A stretch of DNA of 64,000 bases from Pseudomonas sp. H9 (GCF_004353925.1 NZ_SMOK01000023.1:62001-126000); one strand, 5' to 3'. Numbered from the stretch's first letter, positions 8,375 through 17,838 are shown. The notes: generated from the letters alone by a model not told the origin. Made by a program: numbers and translations.

Positions 8375-8396
8375 GAGCGTTTGTCGCGAAGCGCAA

Positions 8397-8621
8397 TCAG
8401 GCGGTCAGTGCCTGGCGGGTGCGCTCGATGACCGCCTGAAGCGGCTCGGTCTGGCTGTATTGCTCGGGGTACAGCCGCTCGCTGTGACGGGCAATGCCGT
8501 GCTCATTGACCAGGGTGAAGCTGAAGCCGCCTTTGCGCGACGCCAGGATCAAGCAGTTCAAGGGGGCAAATGCCTGGGATAGGGTGCGAATCGCAGCCTG
8601 AGTTTGGGTAGAGTGAGTCAT
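8397..8621 (-). CDS. Conserved 74-aa protein of unknown function
   Basis: I place the start at 8621 (MTHSTQTQAAIRTLSQAF), preceded by CAGGAAA; the longer open frame to 8813 has no convincing start. The small cytoplasmic protein has a basic middle (LASRKGGFSFTLVNEHGIA) and an acidic/polar C-terminal half. It looks like a short hypothetical protein I recall from many Pseudomonas genomes, with no domain I can name. It has its own terminator and a long promoter-side gap. Confidence 0.7.
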   Translation of the reverse strand: MTHSTQTQAAIRTLSQAFAPLNCLILASRKGGFSFTLVNEHGIARHSERLYPEQYSQTEPLQAVIERTRQALTA

Positions 8622-9575
8622 AGTTATTAGATTTCCTGCAATAGACACGGATTCGATCCGTGCACACTTAAAACGTTCCAGTAACGCTCGGCCAAGCCGC
8701 AGCGAAGAACCTGACTGGAACAGGGCAGCCAGTTTTGGGCGCATATATAAGTGGCGCTGGGGCTGACTGGTAGGTACGTCAGAGGACAGGCAACACGCCG
8801 GGTCGAGGTTCAATGCCGCGGGGTGAAGATCCTGATCAATCTGCAGGTTGGTTCGGTCAGAGTAAGAAGTGATTTACCTGGGAACCATCGAGTGGGCCGG
8901 TCCTGGTTTCAACAGGCGCTGTTCCAAGGTGGAGCAGGGCGCTGTAAGGACTGCTTTGGCCAGAATTGACTTTCAGCTTGGTACTAACGGCGGCAAGACT
9001 ACAGCACCTACCGGAAGTTGGCAAGGATCGCTGGCTTTCCATTTGAGGAGCCGGCCAGTATCTCGTGTTTTTCGCGCGTTGTGAAGAGCCCCAAGGGCCA
9101 GGAAAACGTAGAGAACGTGCCAATTTCGTGCAATGAACTGCCTTTCTTTGGGGCGGTTGTACACACTTGGAGCAATCGTTGTTACACCCCTGCAACACCG
9201 CCCTGTGAGGCCGTCAATGACTTGACCGAGGCGTTAAGTCAATGAAAAAAAACACTTATTTTAGCTGGTGAAAAAATCGTCAGTTTGAGCCGGAGCCCCA
9301 TTCTATGGGGGTTTGCGGGGTCCTGGAGGGGGTTGTCCACCGAGTTATCCACAGCTTCTGTGGATTGTCCCGAGCGCTTGCTCTAGGACGGGCGTGCTAG
9401 CTTTTTACGATGTGTCCGACAATCGTTGCACGTACTTCTGGTAGAAGAAATTTCCTTCCTCCACGTCAATAAATAAATGCAGAAATATTTTGAAAAAAGT
9501 ATTGATTGGGGCCGGGCCATTGATCGAAAAATGGGGTAGAGTGGCGCGCCTTTCGAGTTGCCTTCGCTGTTGGTT
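8622..9575. other. 950-bp intergenic region, no gene recognised
   Basis: The open frames on either strand here have low-quality, cysteine- and proline-scattered translations and no plausible starts. The stretch contains a short hairpin, CCCCAT-TCT-ATGGGG, at 9296-9310, a T/A-rich patch around 9242-9275, and the DnaA-box-like cluster at 9333-9367. An unannotated small RNA or long leaders are possible; I cannot identify one. Confidence 0.5.
9333..9367. promoter_or_regulatory. DnaA-box-like cluster
   Basis: TTATCCACA at 9345-9353 matches the DnaA consensus. TGTGGATTG follows on the other strand after 5 bases, and TTGTCCACC lies 3 bases before it. The inverted pair with a 5-base spacer is repeated almost exactly at 36227-36251. 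Confidence 0.5.
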
Positions 9576-10004
9576 ATGAAGTTCCGCGCCAAAATTCCTG
9601 CAAGTGCTTGTGCACCACTCCCTCCACCCGAGCCAAAACGCTTTTCGTTGAAGGTGGCTTTGTGGCTGCTCGACAGCCCTCGACTGGGCGACAATCCCAA
9701 CGTTAAACATTTTGCCGGACGCCTGCTCAAGCAGCCTGCGCGTCAGGGTGTTGTGGTTGCGCAAAGCCGTCTTGGGCAGATGCTCTGTCGTGACTGTGGC
9801 AATGCCCGCGACCGGCGTATCGGCCACGATCTGCTGCGCCAGGCGGCCCGCGCTGGCGACCGGCGTGCCCAGCTCGAATACGGTCGTCTGTGCGCTCAAG
9901 CACAGATCAATGAGCCCGAACAGGCCCGTTACTGGCTGGAGCTGGCCGCCTCGCAGGGCTCTCAAGAAGCGCGGCGCTTGCTCAAGCAACTGCCAGACGC
10001 TTGA
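9576..10004 (+). CDS. Sel1-repeat protein
   Basis: The 142-aa protein starts at ATG 9576 (MKFRAKIPAS); the open frame extends 6 codons further, but without a better start. Two Sel1-like helical repeats are visible, HDLLRQAARAGDRRAQLEYGRL and ARYWLELAASQGSQEARRLL, which normally form protein-binding surfaces. There is no signal peptide. It ends 59 bp before rmuC on the same strand and could be co-transcribed. No partner can be named. Confidence 0.75.
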   Translation: MKFRAKIPASACAPLPPPEPKRFSLKVALWLLDSPRLGDNPNVKHFAGRLLKQPARQGVVVAQSRLGQMLCRDCGNARDRRIGHDLLRQAARAGDRRAQLEYGRLCAQAQINEPEQARYWLELAASQGSQEARRLLKQLPDA

Positions 10005-10063
10005 CTGCAGTCAGACCGCAAGGCTGATAAGCTCAGGCGTTGATTTGAGCTGGGGGTATCGGG

Positions 10064-11572
10064 GTGGCAATAGCGTTTGATCTGACCAGCCTTGTGCTGG
10101 GCATGGCGGTGGCTGCAGTACCCACTTTGGGTTGGGTATTGCAGCAGCAACGGCGCCTGGCCGCGCGTGAGGCGCAAGCGGCCTTGATGGAGGAGCGTCT
10201 GAGCAGTGCCCAGATGGCTCAGGAAGGTGTACTCGCCCAGCTCGATGCCTGTCGTGACGAGATCAGCGATCTGGGGCAGGCCAACGCGGCGAAGCAGGCA
10301 ACGCTGGCCGCCCAGGCCCGAGAGCTGGAGCTGCTGCACATCGACCGTGACAATGCCCGCGATGCTGCACACGCCTGGCAGCTTGAGCGCACAGCGAGAG
10401 AAGCAGAGTTGCGGCGTCTGGATGCCCATAGTGCAGCCTTGAGTGCCGAGCTGCGCGAGCAGCAAGACAGCCATCAGCAGCGCCTGGATGACTTGCAGGG
10501 TTCGCGTGATGAGCTGCGTGCTCAATTCGCCGAGATGGCGACCAAGATCTTCGATGAGCGTGAGCAACGCTTCGCCCAGACCAGCCAGCAGCACCTGGGG
10601 CAGCTGCTCGATCCGCTCAAAGAGCGGATCCAGGCCTTTGAAAAGCGTGTTGAAGACAGCTATCAGCAAGAAGCCAGAGAGCGCTTCTCGTTGGCCAAGG
10701 AGTTGGAGCGCCTGCAGCAACTCAACCTGCGCTTGAGCGATGAAGCGACCAACTTGACCCAGGCCCTTAAAGGCCAGAAAACCCAGGGCAACTGGGGTGA
10801 GTTGATTCTGGAGCGCGTGCTGGAACATGCAGGCCTGGAGAAGGGCCGCGAATACCAGACCCAAGTCAGCCTCAAGAGCGCTGACGGTGAGCGTTACCAG
10901 CCAGACGTGCTGATCATGTTGCCGGGCGACAAGCAGGTGGTCGTCGACTCCAAGGTCAGCCTGACGGCTTATCAGCAGTACGTGGCCACCGATGACACCG
11001 AAATGGCCCAGGCGGCGCTCAAGCAGCATGTGCTGTCGTTACGCAATCACGTCAAAGGATTGTCGGGTAAGGACTACAACCGTCTGGAAGGTTTGCACAG
11101 CCTGGATTTCGTCCTGCTCTTCGTCCCCATCGAGGCGGCGTTCTCGGCGGCTCTGCAGGCTGAGCCCAACCTGTTCCAGGAAGCCTTCGATCGGCAGATT
11201 GTGATTGTCAGCCCTACCACCTTGCTGGCTACCCTGCGGGTGATCGACAGCCTGTGGAAACAAGAGCGCCAGAGCCAGAACGCGCGGGAAATCGCCGAGC
11301 GTGCAGGCTGGCTGTATGACAAGTTCGTGTTGTTCATCCAGGACCTGGACGAACTGGGCAACCGCCTGCAGCAGGTCGATAAAGCCTACAGTGCAGCGCG
11401 TAACAAGCTGTGTGAGGGGCGCGGCAACCTGATCAGTCGCAGTGAGCAACTGAAGTTGCTCGGCGCGCGGGCCAGCAAAAGTCTGCCAGCCGATCTGCTG
11501 GAGCGGGCCATGAGCGAAGGCGACCCGCTGGCCGCCAGCGCCCTTACTGGACCAGGCTCAGATGCCGATTGA
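10064..11572 (+). CDS. rmuC: DNA recombination protein RmuC
   Basis: The 502-aa protein has an N-terminal membrane anchor (about residues 8-26), a long coiled coil (about 27-200, rich in A, E, Q, L and R) and the RmuC nuclease-like domain: GNWGELILERVLEHAGLEKGREY, DVLIMLPGDKQVVVDSKVSL and FVPIEAAFSAAL. The VVDSKVSL segment is a PD-(D/E)XK-like core. RmuC limits recombination between inverted repeats in E. coli. The start is GTG at 10064, with GCTGGGGG upstream. The 3' end overlaps the opposing kinase gene by 29 bp. Confidence 0.95.
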   Translation: MAIAFDLTSLVLGMAVAAVPTLGWVLQQQRRLAAREAQAALMEERLSSAQMAQEGVLAQLDACRDEISDLGQANAAKQATLAAQARELELLHIDRDNARDAAHAWQLERTAREAELRRLDAHSAALSAELREQQDSHQQRLDDLQGSRDELRAQFAEMATKIFDEREQRFAQTSQQHLGQLLDPLKERIQAFEKRVEDSYQQEARERFSLAKELERLQQLNLRLSDEATNLTQALKGQKTQGNWGELILERVLEHAGLEKGREYQTQVSLKSADGERYQPDVLIMLPGDKQVVVDSKVSLTAYQQYVATDDTEMAQAALKQHVLSLRNHVKGLSGKDYNRLEGLHSLDFVLLFVPIEAAFSAALQAEPNLFQEAFDRQIVIVSPTTLLATLRVIDSLWKQERQSQNAREIAERAGWLYDKFVLFIQDLDELGNRLQQVDKAYSAARNKLCEGRGNLISRSEQLKLLGARASKSLPADLLERAMSEGDPLAASALTGPGSDAD

Positions 11573-14500
11573 GCAAGGCGCGCAAAGCGGCTGGCTTGAC
11601 CGGCTTGGCCAAGTAGTCGAGTCCTGCGGCATGCACCTGGGCCACTGTTTCGCTACGCCCGTCGGCACTGATCACGACACCGGGAACCGGCTCGCCCAGA
11701 CGCGTGCGTAGCCACGCCATCAATTCGGTACCGGTTTCGCCATCGTCCAGATGGTAGTCAACCAACGCCAAGTGCGGGCGCATGCCTTTGTTCAGCAAGG
11801 CATCGCACTCTTCGCGGTTGCGCGCAGTCCAGACCTGGCAGCCCCAGCGGCTGAGCAGGCTGTTCATGCCGATCAGGATGCTGTCTTCGTTATCGATGCA
11901 CAGTACCTGCATGCCAGCCAGCGGCTGCCCGGCTTGCTCGGCAGGCGATACCACTGTCGCCGCCGGTGCTGTAGCCAGTGGCACGCTGACGCGGAATACA
12001 CTGCCCTTGCCGGGCCAGGAGCGTACTTCAAGCTGATGACCGAGCACCCGGCACAAGCCGTCAGCGATCGCCAGGCCCAGGCCCAGACCTTTCTCGGCGC
12101 GTGTCTGGTGGCTGTCCAGGCGCTTGAATTCTTCGAAGATCACTTGCAGCTTGTCATCGGCAATGCCCGGGCCACGGTCCCAGACTTCCAGCCACAGTTT
12201 GCCCTGGGTGCGGCGCACCCCTAGCAGGATCGGGCTCTTGCCATAGCGGAAGGCATTGGTGAGGAAGTTTTGCAGAATGCGGCGCAGCAGCTTCATGTCG
12301 CTGTGCACCCGCAAGCGGCTGCCGCGCAGGCGGAAGTCCAGACCTTGCTGTTGGGCCAGTACCTTGAACTCGGCGCCCAGGGTGTCGAACAGCTCGTTAA
12401 GGGCAAACGGCTTGGGATCGGGCGTGATCTTGCCGTTTTCCAGGCGTGAGATGTCGAGCAAGTCGCTGATCAGCTCTTCTGCGGAACGAAGCGAACTGTC
12501 CATGTGCTGAACCAGTTGCTGGGCCTCGGCGGAAAGCCCGTCGCCCTGGTGCGAAAGGGCGGCGGAGAACAGCCGGGCGGCGTTCAGCGGTTGCATCAGG
12601 TCATGGCTGACTGCAGCCAGGAAGCGGGTTTTTGACTGGTTGGCTGCTTCGGCGTGGCTCTTGGCTTCGGTCAGCGCCTGGTTCAGTTGCGACAACTCCT
12701 GGGTACGTTCGGCGACGCGTTGTTCAAGGCTCTCGTTGGCGTCTTTGAGCGCTTGTTCGGCTTCGCGGAACGGGGTGATGTCGGTAAAGCTCATAACGAA
12801 ACCGCCGCCGGGCATGGGGTTGCCGATCAGCTCGATGACCCGCCCATTGGGGAATAGCCGTTCGGAGGTGTGGGCACGGCCCTGGCGCATCCAGTGCAGG
12901 CGGCGCGCCACATGCACCTGAGCTTCACCCGGCCCGCACAGGCCGCGCTCGGCGTTGTAGCGGATGATGTCGGCAATCGGACGTCCGACACTGATCAAAC
13001 CGTCCGGGTAATTGAACAGCTCCAGATAACGGCGGTTCCACGCCACCAGGTGCAGGTTCTGGTCGACCACACTGATGCCTTGGCTGATGTTCTCGATGGC
13101 ACCTTGCAATAGGGCGCGGTTGAACTGCAGCACTTCCGAGGCTTCGTCGGCGATGCGCACCACGTCTTCCAGTTGCATGTCGCGGCCTTCGATGGCCGCC
13201 TTGACCACGGCGCGCGTCGAGGAGGCACCGAGAACACCGGCCAGCAGGCGTTCAGTGTGCTCGATCCAGTCACCGTCAGCGTTCTGGTTGGGGTTGAAGC
13301 CCTTGCCCTGACGGTAGGCAAAACGAATGAAACTTTGCCGTGCACGTTCTTCACCGACAAAGCGGGCAGCCAGTTCGAGCAAGTCTTCGATCTGCACCGC
13401 CAGCAACGAGCGGCTGTTAGGCCGGGCGCTGGTTTGCTGGCCGATAAAACGCCCAGCCTGCCAGTGTTCCGAGACCCGGGTGCGGGAAAGGATCGAGACC
13501 CAGGCGAACAGGGTGAAGTTACCTGCCAGCGACAGCACAACGCCTTGAGTCAGCGGGGTGATGGGCAGGTTCAATGGATTGCCATGCAGCCAGGCCAGGC
13601 CGGGGAACAAATCCAGCGACCAGCCCAGGCTATGGGCGGCAATCGGCAATACCAAGGTGTAGAACCACAGGAAGATGCCGGCAGCCAGGCCGGCAAACAC
13701 GCCGCGGCGGTTGGCCTGTTTCCAATACAGCGCACCGAGCATGGCCGGGGTCAGTTGTGTTACGGCGGCAAAGGCGATTTGGCCGATGGTCGCCAGGCTT
13801 GCCGTGGAGCCGAGCAAGCGGTAGCTGACATAGGCCAGCAACAGAATGGCGACAATCGTTACCCGGCGTACAGACAGCATCCAGTGCCGGAACACTTCGA
13901 ACGGCCGCTCGGCGTTGTTACGGCGCAGCAGCCAGGGCAACAACATATCGTTGGAAACCATGGTCGAGAGTGCCACCGCTTCGACGATAACCATACCGGT
14001 GGCCGCCGAGGCACCACCGATAAACGCCAGTAACGCCAGCGCCGGATGGGCTTCGGCCAACGGCAGGCTGATCACGAAGGAGTCAGGCATCACGCCGGGC
14101 AGGAGCATCTGCCCGGCCAGAGCAATCGGCACCACAAACAACGCGGCAAGAATCAGGTAAGTAGGGAACACCCAGCGCGCCAGGCGCAGGTCTTGCGGCT
14201 CGATGTTCTCGACCACGGTGACGTGGAACTGCCGCGGCAGACAAATGATTGCCATCATCGCCACGCCGGTTTGCACCACCATCGATGGCCAATTGATGGT
14301 TTCACTCCAGAAACCTTCCAGGCGCGGGGCCAGCTGCGCCTTGTTGAACAGGTCGTCGAAGCCGTTGAACAGACCGAAGGTAACGAAAGCGCCGACCGCC
14401 AGAAAGGCCAGCAGCTTGACCAGCGACTCGAAGGCAATGGCCAGGACCATGCCGCGGTGGTGCTCGGTCACATCCAGGCTGCGGGTACCGAATACGATGG

Positions 14501-15017
14501 AGAACAAGGCCAGTACCAGCGAAACCACCAGAGCGGTGTCTTGCACGCGGCTGCCAGTGGCGTCGGCACTGGCTCCGATCAACAGGTTGACCCCCAGTAC
14601 AATGCCTTTGAGCTGCAAGGCGATATAGGGCAACACGCCGACCAGACAGATCAGCGCCACCACCACCGCCAAGGACTGCGACTTGCCGTAGCGGGCGGCA
14701 ATGAAGTCGGCAATCGAGGTGATGTTTTCCTGCTTGCTGATCAGCACCATCTTTTGCAGTACCCAGGGGGCGAACAGCAACAAGAGCACCGGGCCAAGGT
14801 AGATCGGCAGGAATGACCAGAGTTGCTCGGCGGCCTGGCCGACCGCACCGAAGAAAGTCCAGCTGGTGCAATACACCGCCAGCGACAGGCTGTACACCCA
14901 TGCCCGCAGACGTGGTGGCAGCGGCGTTTTACGGCGGTCACCATAGAATGCGATAGCGAACATGATGGCCATATAGGCCAGGGCGACCACAGCGATCAGC
15001 CCACTGGACAGCGACAT
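11544..15017 (-). CDS. SSS-type hybrid sensor histidine kinase with receiver domain
   Basis: The 1157-aa protein starts at 15017 (MSLSSGLIAVVALAYM), with GGAG about 9 bp upstream; an in-frame ATG 19 codons earlier has no ribosome site. In order: a sodium:solute symporter-like module of about 13 membrane segments (about 1-500), a linker, a PAS domain (about 640-760), a short coiled coil, HisKA with FLAAVSHDLMQPLNAAR (phospho-acceptor H805), an HATPase domain (LWLEVWDRGPGIAD, GLGLGLAIA) and a C-terminal receiver (LCIDNED; phospho-acceptor D1087 in LALVDYHLDD; K in YLAKPVKP). It resembles CbrA but has the added receiver. No response-regulator gene is adjacent, so its output partner is elsewhere. 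The signal is unknown. Confidence 0.93.
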   Translation of the reverse strand: MSLSSGLIAVVALAYMAIMFAIAFYGDRRKTPLPPRLRAWVYSLSLAVYCTSWTFFGAVGQAAEQLWSFLPIYLGPVLLLLFAPWVLQKMVLISKQENITSIADFIAARYGKSQSLAVVVALICLVGVLPYIALQLKGIVLGVNLLIGASADATGSRVQDTALVVSLVLALFSIVFGTRSLDVTEHHRGMVLAIAFESLVKLLAFLAVGAFVTFGLFNGFDDLFNKAQLAPRLEGFWSETINWPSMVVQTGVAMMAIICLPRQFHVTVVENIEPQDLRLARWVFPTYLILAALFVVPIALAGQMLLPGVMPDSFVISLPLAEAHPALALLAFIGGASAATGMVIVEAVALSTMVSNDMLLPWLLRRNNAERPFEVFRHWMLSVRRVTIVAILLLAYVSYRLLGSTASLATIGQIAFAAVTQLTPAMLGALYWKQANRRGVFAGLAAGIFLWFYTLVLPIAAHSLGWSLDLFPGLAWLHGNPLNLPITPLTQGVVLSLAGNFTLFAWVSILSRTRVSEHWQAGRFIGQQTSARPNSRSLLAVQIEDLLELAARFVGEERARQSFIRFAYRQGKGFNPNQNADGDWIEHTERLLAGVLGASSTRAVVKAAIEGRDMQLEDVVRIADEASEVLQFNRALLQGAIENISQGISVVDQNLHLVAWNRRYLELFNYPDGLISVGRPIADIIRYNAERGLCGPGEAQVHVARRLHWMRQGRAHTSERLFPNGRVIELIGNPMPGGGFVMSFTDITPFREAEQALKDANESLEQRVAERTQELSQLNQALTEAKSHAEAANQSKTRFLAAVSHDLMQPLNAARLFSAALSHQGDGLSAEAQQLVQHMDSSLRSAEELISDLLDISRLENGKITPDPKPFALNELFDTLGAEFKVLAQQQGLDFRLRGSRLRVHSDMKLLRRILQNFLTNAFRYGKSPILLGVRRTQGKLWLEVWDRGPGIADDKLQVIFEEFKRLDSHQTRAEKGLGLGLAIADGLCRVLGHQLEVRSWPGKGSVFRVSVPLATAPAATVVSPAEQAGQPLAGMQVLCIDNEDSILIGMNSLLSRWGCQVWTARNREECDALLNKGMRPHLALVDYHLDDGETGTELMAWLRTRLGEPVPGVVISADGRSETVAQVHAAGLDYLAKPVKPAALRALLNRHLSLVQ

Positions 15018-15150
15018 GACAACTCCGAAACAAAAAATGGAACGACCGTCGACGCTACGGCGCACCTCGATCAATCAGTCTGGCACGGCGCAGGCACTTC
15101 GTCAGCGCCGACGATGGTAGCAGTGGCACAGCGTCGCAGGCTGACCTCCG

Positions 15151-15237
15151 GTAGGAGCGGGCTTGCCCCGCGATGCGATTTAACTGGAGAACCCCAATCG
15201 CGGGGCAAGTCCGCTCCCGCAGCAAGCCCGCTCCTAC
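15151..15237. repeat. REP element with an extra inverted arm
   Basis: A forward unit (GTAGGAGCGGGCTTGCC) is followed by the inverted arm ATCGCGGGGCAAGTCCGCTCC and then a further partial inverted arm ending CTCCTAC. It lies 5 bp after the MFS gene's stop, between two minus-strand genes. Confidence 0.9.
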
Positions 15238-15242
15238 CGGGA

Positions 15243-16418
15243 TTAACGCCGAGCCCCGAGGTAGTAGAACAGTGCCGCCAGCACCACCGAGGCAATCAAT
15301 AGGTAGAAGGTGGCTACCGGCACCAGGTGCGCAAGGGCAAAGCCGCAGATTACCGGCCCCAGTGCCGCCCCCAGGTTGGACAAGTTCTGCGCGCCGTAAT
15401 ACACCCCACGCAGATGCTCAGGTGCAATACGGTCGATAAACATGTACTCGGCAGGGATGACAATGATTTCGCCGAGGGTGAAAACCAACATTGCCAGGCA
15501 CCAGACCAGCAGCGACTGCGCCAGGGAGAAGCCCAGCAAGCCGATCAGGAACAGCGCCATGCCGGCCAGCAGCCAAGGCATCAACTGCTGGCTACTGATA
15601 CGCCGACCGATCACATATTGCAGTGCAATCACAGTAATGGCGTTGGTCGCCACCAGGTAGCTGATGTAATGAGCAGCCTCGCTGGCGCTGCTGGTCACCA
15701 CCAGGTACTGCGACAGGTACGCGGTGAACTGGCCGAACACCACCGCGCTGAGCGCACCGCCGAGGGTGAAGCAGATCAAGCGGCGATCCTTGAGCAACTG
15801 CCCGCCGATGCTGAGAAATCCAGCCTGAGAACCGCTTTCCAGCTGCGCCCGCGCCGAGCGCTCGCCCCAACGCCGGTAGCAGAGGCAGGTGAGCAGGCCT
15901 AAAGCGGCTGAAAGCAGAAAGGGCAGGTGGCCATCCAGTGTCACCAGCGCCACCCCGACAAACGGGCCAACGGCATAGGCAACGTTGCTCAGGGTGTACT
16001 TGATCGAGAACACTTCGGAGCGTTCCTCCAGCGGCAACAGGGCGCAGAAACCGGCTTTGGCGGCAATGTCGACCACCGCCAGGGTCAGGTTGATCAGCAC
16101 CAGACTGATGAAGAACAGGCTTAGTTCACGGCTGACGATGGCGGTAATGAACGCCACCGCGAACACCAGGGTCGAGACGATGATCACCGTGTAACTGCGC
16201 AGGGTATCGATCAGGTAGCCACCATAAAGGCTCAGCAACGAGGCGACGATCAGCGCGCCGCCAATCATCAAACCGATGCCGCTGATATCCAGAGCGAAGT
16301 TTTCTGCGAGGTAAACCACCAGATAGGGCAGGGTAATCGCCCGGGCCACGGTCAGAACAAAAGTGGTGGCCAGCAGCAGGCGCACCTGTGGCGCATAGCG
16401 TTTTACGGCATCGAGCAT
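15243..16418 (-). CDS. MFS transporter (MdtH-like)
   Basis: The 391-aa protein has twelve predicted membrane segments. The N-terminus (TFVLTVARAITLPYLVVYLAENFALDISGIGLMIGG) and the short loop GGYLIDTLRS after segment 2 fit MdtH/YfcJ-like major facilitator exporters; EYMFIDRIAPEHLRGVYYGAQNLSNLGAALGP is the second-half signature. AAGGA precedes ATG 16418. It diverges from the TDT transporter gene across a palindrome-rich 188-bp gap, so the two may share a regulator that is not encoded next to them. The substrate is unknown. Confidence 0.88.
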   Translation of the reverse strand: MLDAVKRYAPQVRLLLATTFVLTVARAITLPYLVVYLAENFALDISGIGLMIGGALIVASLLSLYGGYLIDTLRSYTVIIVSTLVFAVAFITAIVSRELSLFFISLVLINLTLAVVDIAAKAGFCALLPLEERSEVFSIKYTLSNVAYAVGPFVGVALVTLDGHLPFLLSAALGLLTCLCYRRWGERSARAQLESGSQAGFLSIGGQLLKDRRLICFTLGGALSAVVFGQFTAYLSQYLVVTSSASEAAHYISYLVATNAITVIALQYVIGRRISSQQLMPWLLAGMALFLIGLLGFSLAQSLLVWCLAMLVFTLGEIIVIPAEYMFIDRIAPEHLRGVYYGAQNLSNLGAALGPVICGFALAHLVPVATFYLLIASVVLAALFYYLGARR

Positions 16419-16500
16419 GTCACGTCCTTGTTATGTAGTCGCGTTGGGCCGTCAGCGCTCAAGCATACGCTTGGCTGGGAGGGGTGGAACAGAGGCTGGA

Positions 16501-16550
16501 TCCATATCTATGAAATAGATAACAGATAGAGAAAATACCCGTTATATGGA
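16501..16550. promoter_or_regulatory. Nested palindromes in a divergent promoter region
   Basis: TATCTAT-GAA-ATAGATA (16505-16521) is a perfect 17-bp palindrome. An outer pair, TCCATAT (16501-16507) and ATATGGA (16544-16550), encloses it. The patch is far more A/T-rich than its surroundings and lies between the divergent MFS and TDT genes, as expected for a regulator-bound promoter. Confidence 0.55.
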
Positions 16551-16606
16551 TATTCTTTTTGGGCCTAAGATGGTCTCACGTCACTGGACTACAGGAGACT
16601 CCGACC

Positions 16607-17752
16607 ATGCCCTGCCTACAACAGACTGCTTCGCCCCTGCGGCCGCTGAGCCATCTGGCTCACCCGCGGGAAGTCATTCGCCAGTTCACCCCCAATTGGT
16701 TTGCTGCCACCATGGGCACCGGGGTATTGGCCCTGGCCCTCATGCAACTAGGCATCGACAGCCTGCACGGCGTGGCCGAAGCGTTGTGGTGGCTGACCAT
16801 TGCCCTGTTTGTGTTGTTCACCGTGCTCTACACCGCACGCTGGGTAATGTTCTTCCATGAAGCCCGGCAGATTTTTGCCCACTCAACAGTGTCGATGTTC
16901 TTCGGCACCATCCCCATGGGCCTGGCGACGATTCTCAACGGCTTTTTGCTGTTTGGTATCAACCGCTGGGGTGAGGGGATTGTGCCCTGGGTTGAAGCGA
17001 TGTGGTGGTTCGATGTCGGCCTTGCTTTGTTGTGCGGGGTGGCCATTCCTTACCTGATGTTCACTCGCCAGGAGCACAGCATCGACCAGATGACGGCAGT
17101 CTGGCTGCTGCCGGTGGTGGCTGCCGAAGTTGCTGCAGCCAGCGGCGGTCAGTTGGCACCGCATCTGGTCGACGCCCACAGCCAGCTGTTGGTGCTGATT
17201 ACCAGTTATGTGCTGTGGGCTGTCTCGCTGCCGGTGGCGTTCAGCATCCTGACCATCCTCATGCTGCGCATGGCGTTGCACAAATTACCGCACGCCAACA
17301 TGGCCGCTTCAAGCTGGCTGGCGCTGGGCCCGATCGGCACTGGTGCGCTGGGCATGCTGCTGCTCGGATCCGATGCTCCGGCGATTTTCGCCGCCAACGG
17401 CTTCGGCGATCTGGGTGAAATTGCCAAGGGGTTGGGCCTGGTTGCCGGGATCGTGCTGTGGGGCGCTGGCTTGTGGTGGCTGCTCACCGCGATGTTGATC
17501 ACCTTGCGCTACATTCGCCATGGCATGCCGTTCAACCTGGGTTGGTGGGGTTTCACCTTCCCGCTGGGTGTCTACACCTTGGCGACGTTCAAACTCAGCA
17601 ACTGGCTGGGGTTGGCCTTCTTCCAGCACATGGGCCTGGTGCTGGTCGTGGCACTGGCCGGCCTGTGGATGATGGTCGGCAGCCTGACCTTGCGCGGTGC
17701 CTGGCGCGGAGAGCTGTTTGTTTCTCCGTGCATTGCCGGATTGAAGAAGTAG
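16607..17752 (+). CDS. TDT-family (TehA/SLAC1-like) transporter
   Basis: The 381-aa protein starts at ATG 16607, with CAGGAG upstream; a longer in-frame start at 16559 lies in the promoter patch. About ten hydrophobic segments are visible. The first, FTPNWFAATMGTGVLALAL, carries the family's WF..MGTG signature of tellurite-resistance/dicarboxylate transporters, and the middle has FGTIPMGLATILNGFLLF. Family members move C4-dicarboxylates, sulfite or small anions across the inner membrane. The present substrate is not evident. It is monocistronic, 86 bp before the next gene. Confidence 0.88.
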   Translation: MPCLQQTASPLRPLSHLAHPREVIRQFTPNWFAATMGTGVLALALMQLGIDSLHGVAEALWWLTIALFVLFTVLYTARWVMFFHEARQIFAHSTVSMFFGTIPMGLATILNGFLLFGINRWGEGIVPWVEAMWWFDVGLALLCGVAIPYLMFTRQEHSIDQMTAVWLLPVVAAEVAAASGGQLAPHLVDAHSQLLVLITSYVLWAVSLPVAFSILTILMLRMALHKLPHANMAASSWLALGPIGTGALGMLLLGSDAPAIFAANGFGDLGEIAKGLGLVAGIVLWGAGLWWLLTAMLITLRYIRHGMPFNLGWWGFTFPLGVYTLATFKLSNWLGLAFFQHMGLVLVVALAGLWMMVGSLTLRGAWRGELFVSPCIAGLKK

Positions 17753-17838
17753 CAACAAGTAGATTGCATTTACCTGAGTGAATGTGGCTTTGTGCGCCTT
17801 GGATGCCTCCAATGACAAAGCCCCACTCAGGTACACGG

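Noticed and set aside
8857-9245. Small overlapping open frames in the 950-bp gap
   Set aside because: The compositions are unlike neighbouring proteins (scattered C, P and W), starts have no ribosome sites, and the frames contradict each other on both strands.
9962-11029. 355-codon minus-strand frame
   Set aside because: It is antisense to rmuC and starts and ends without relation to ribosome sites; rmuC motifs are clear.
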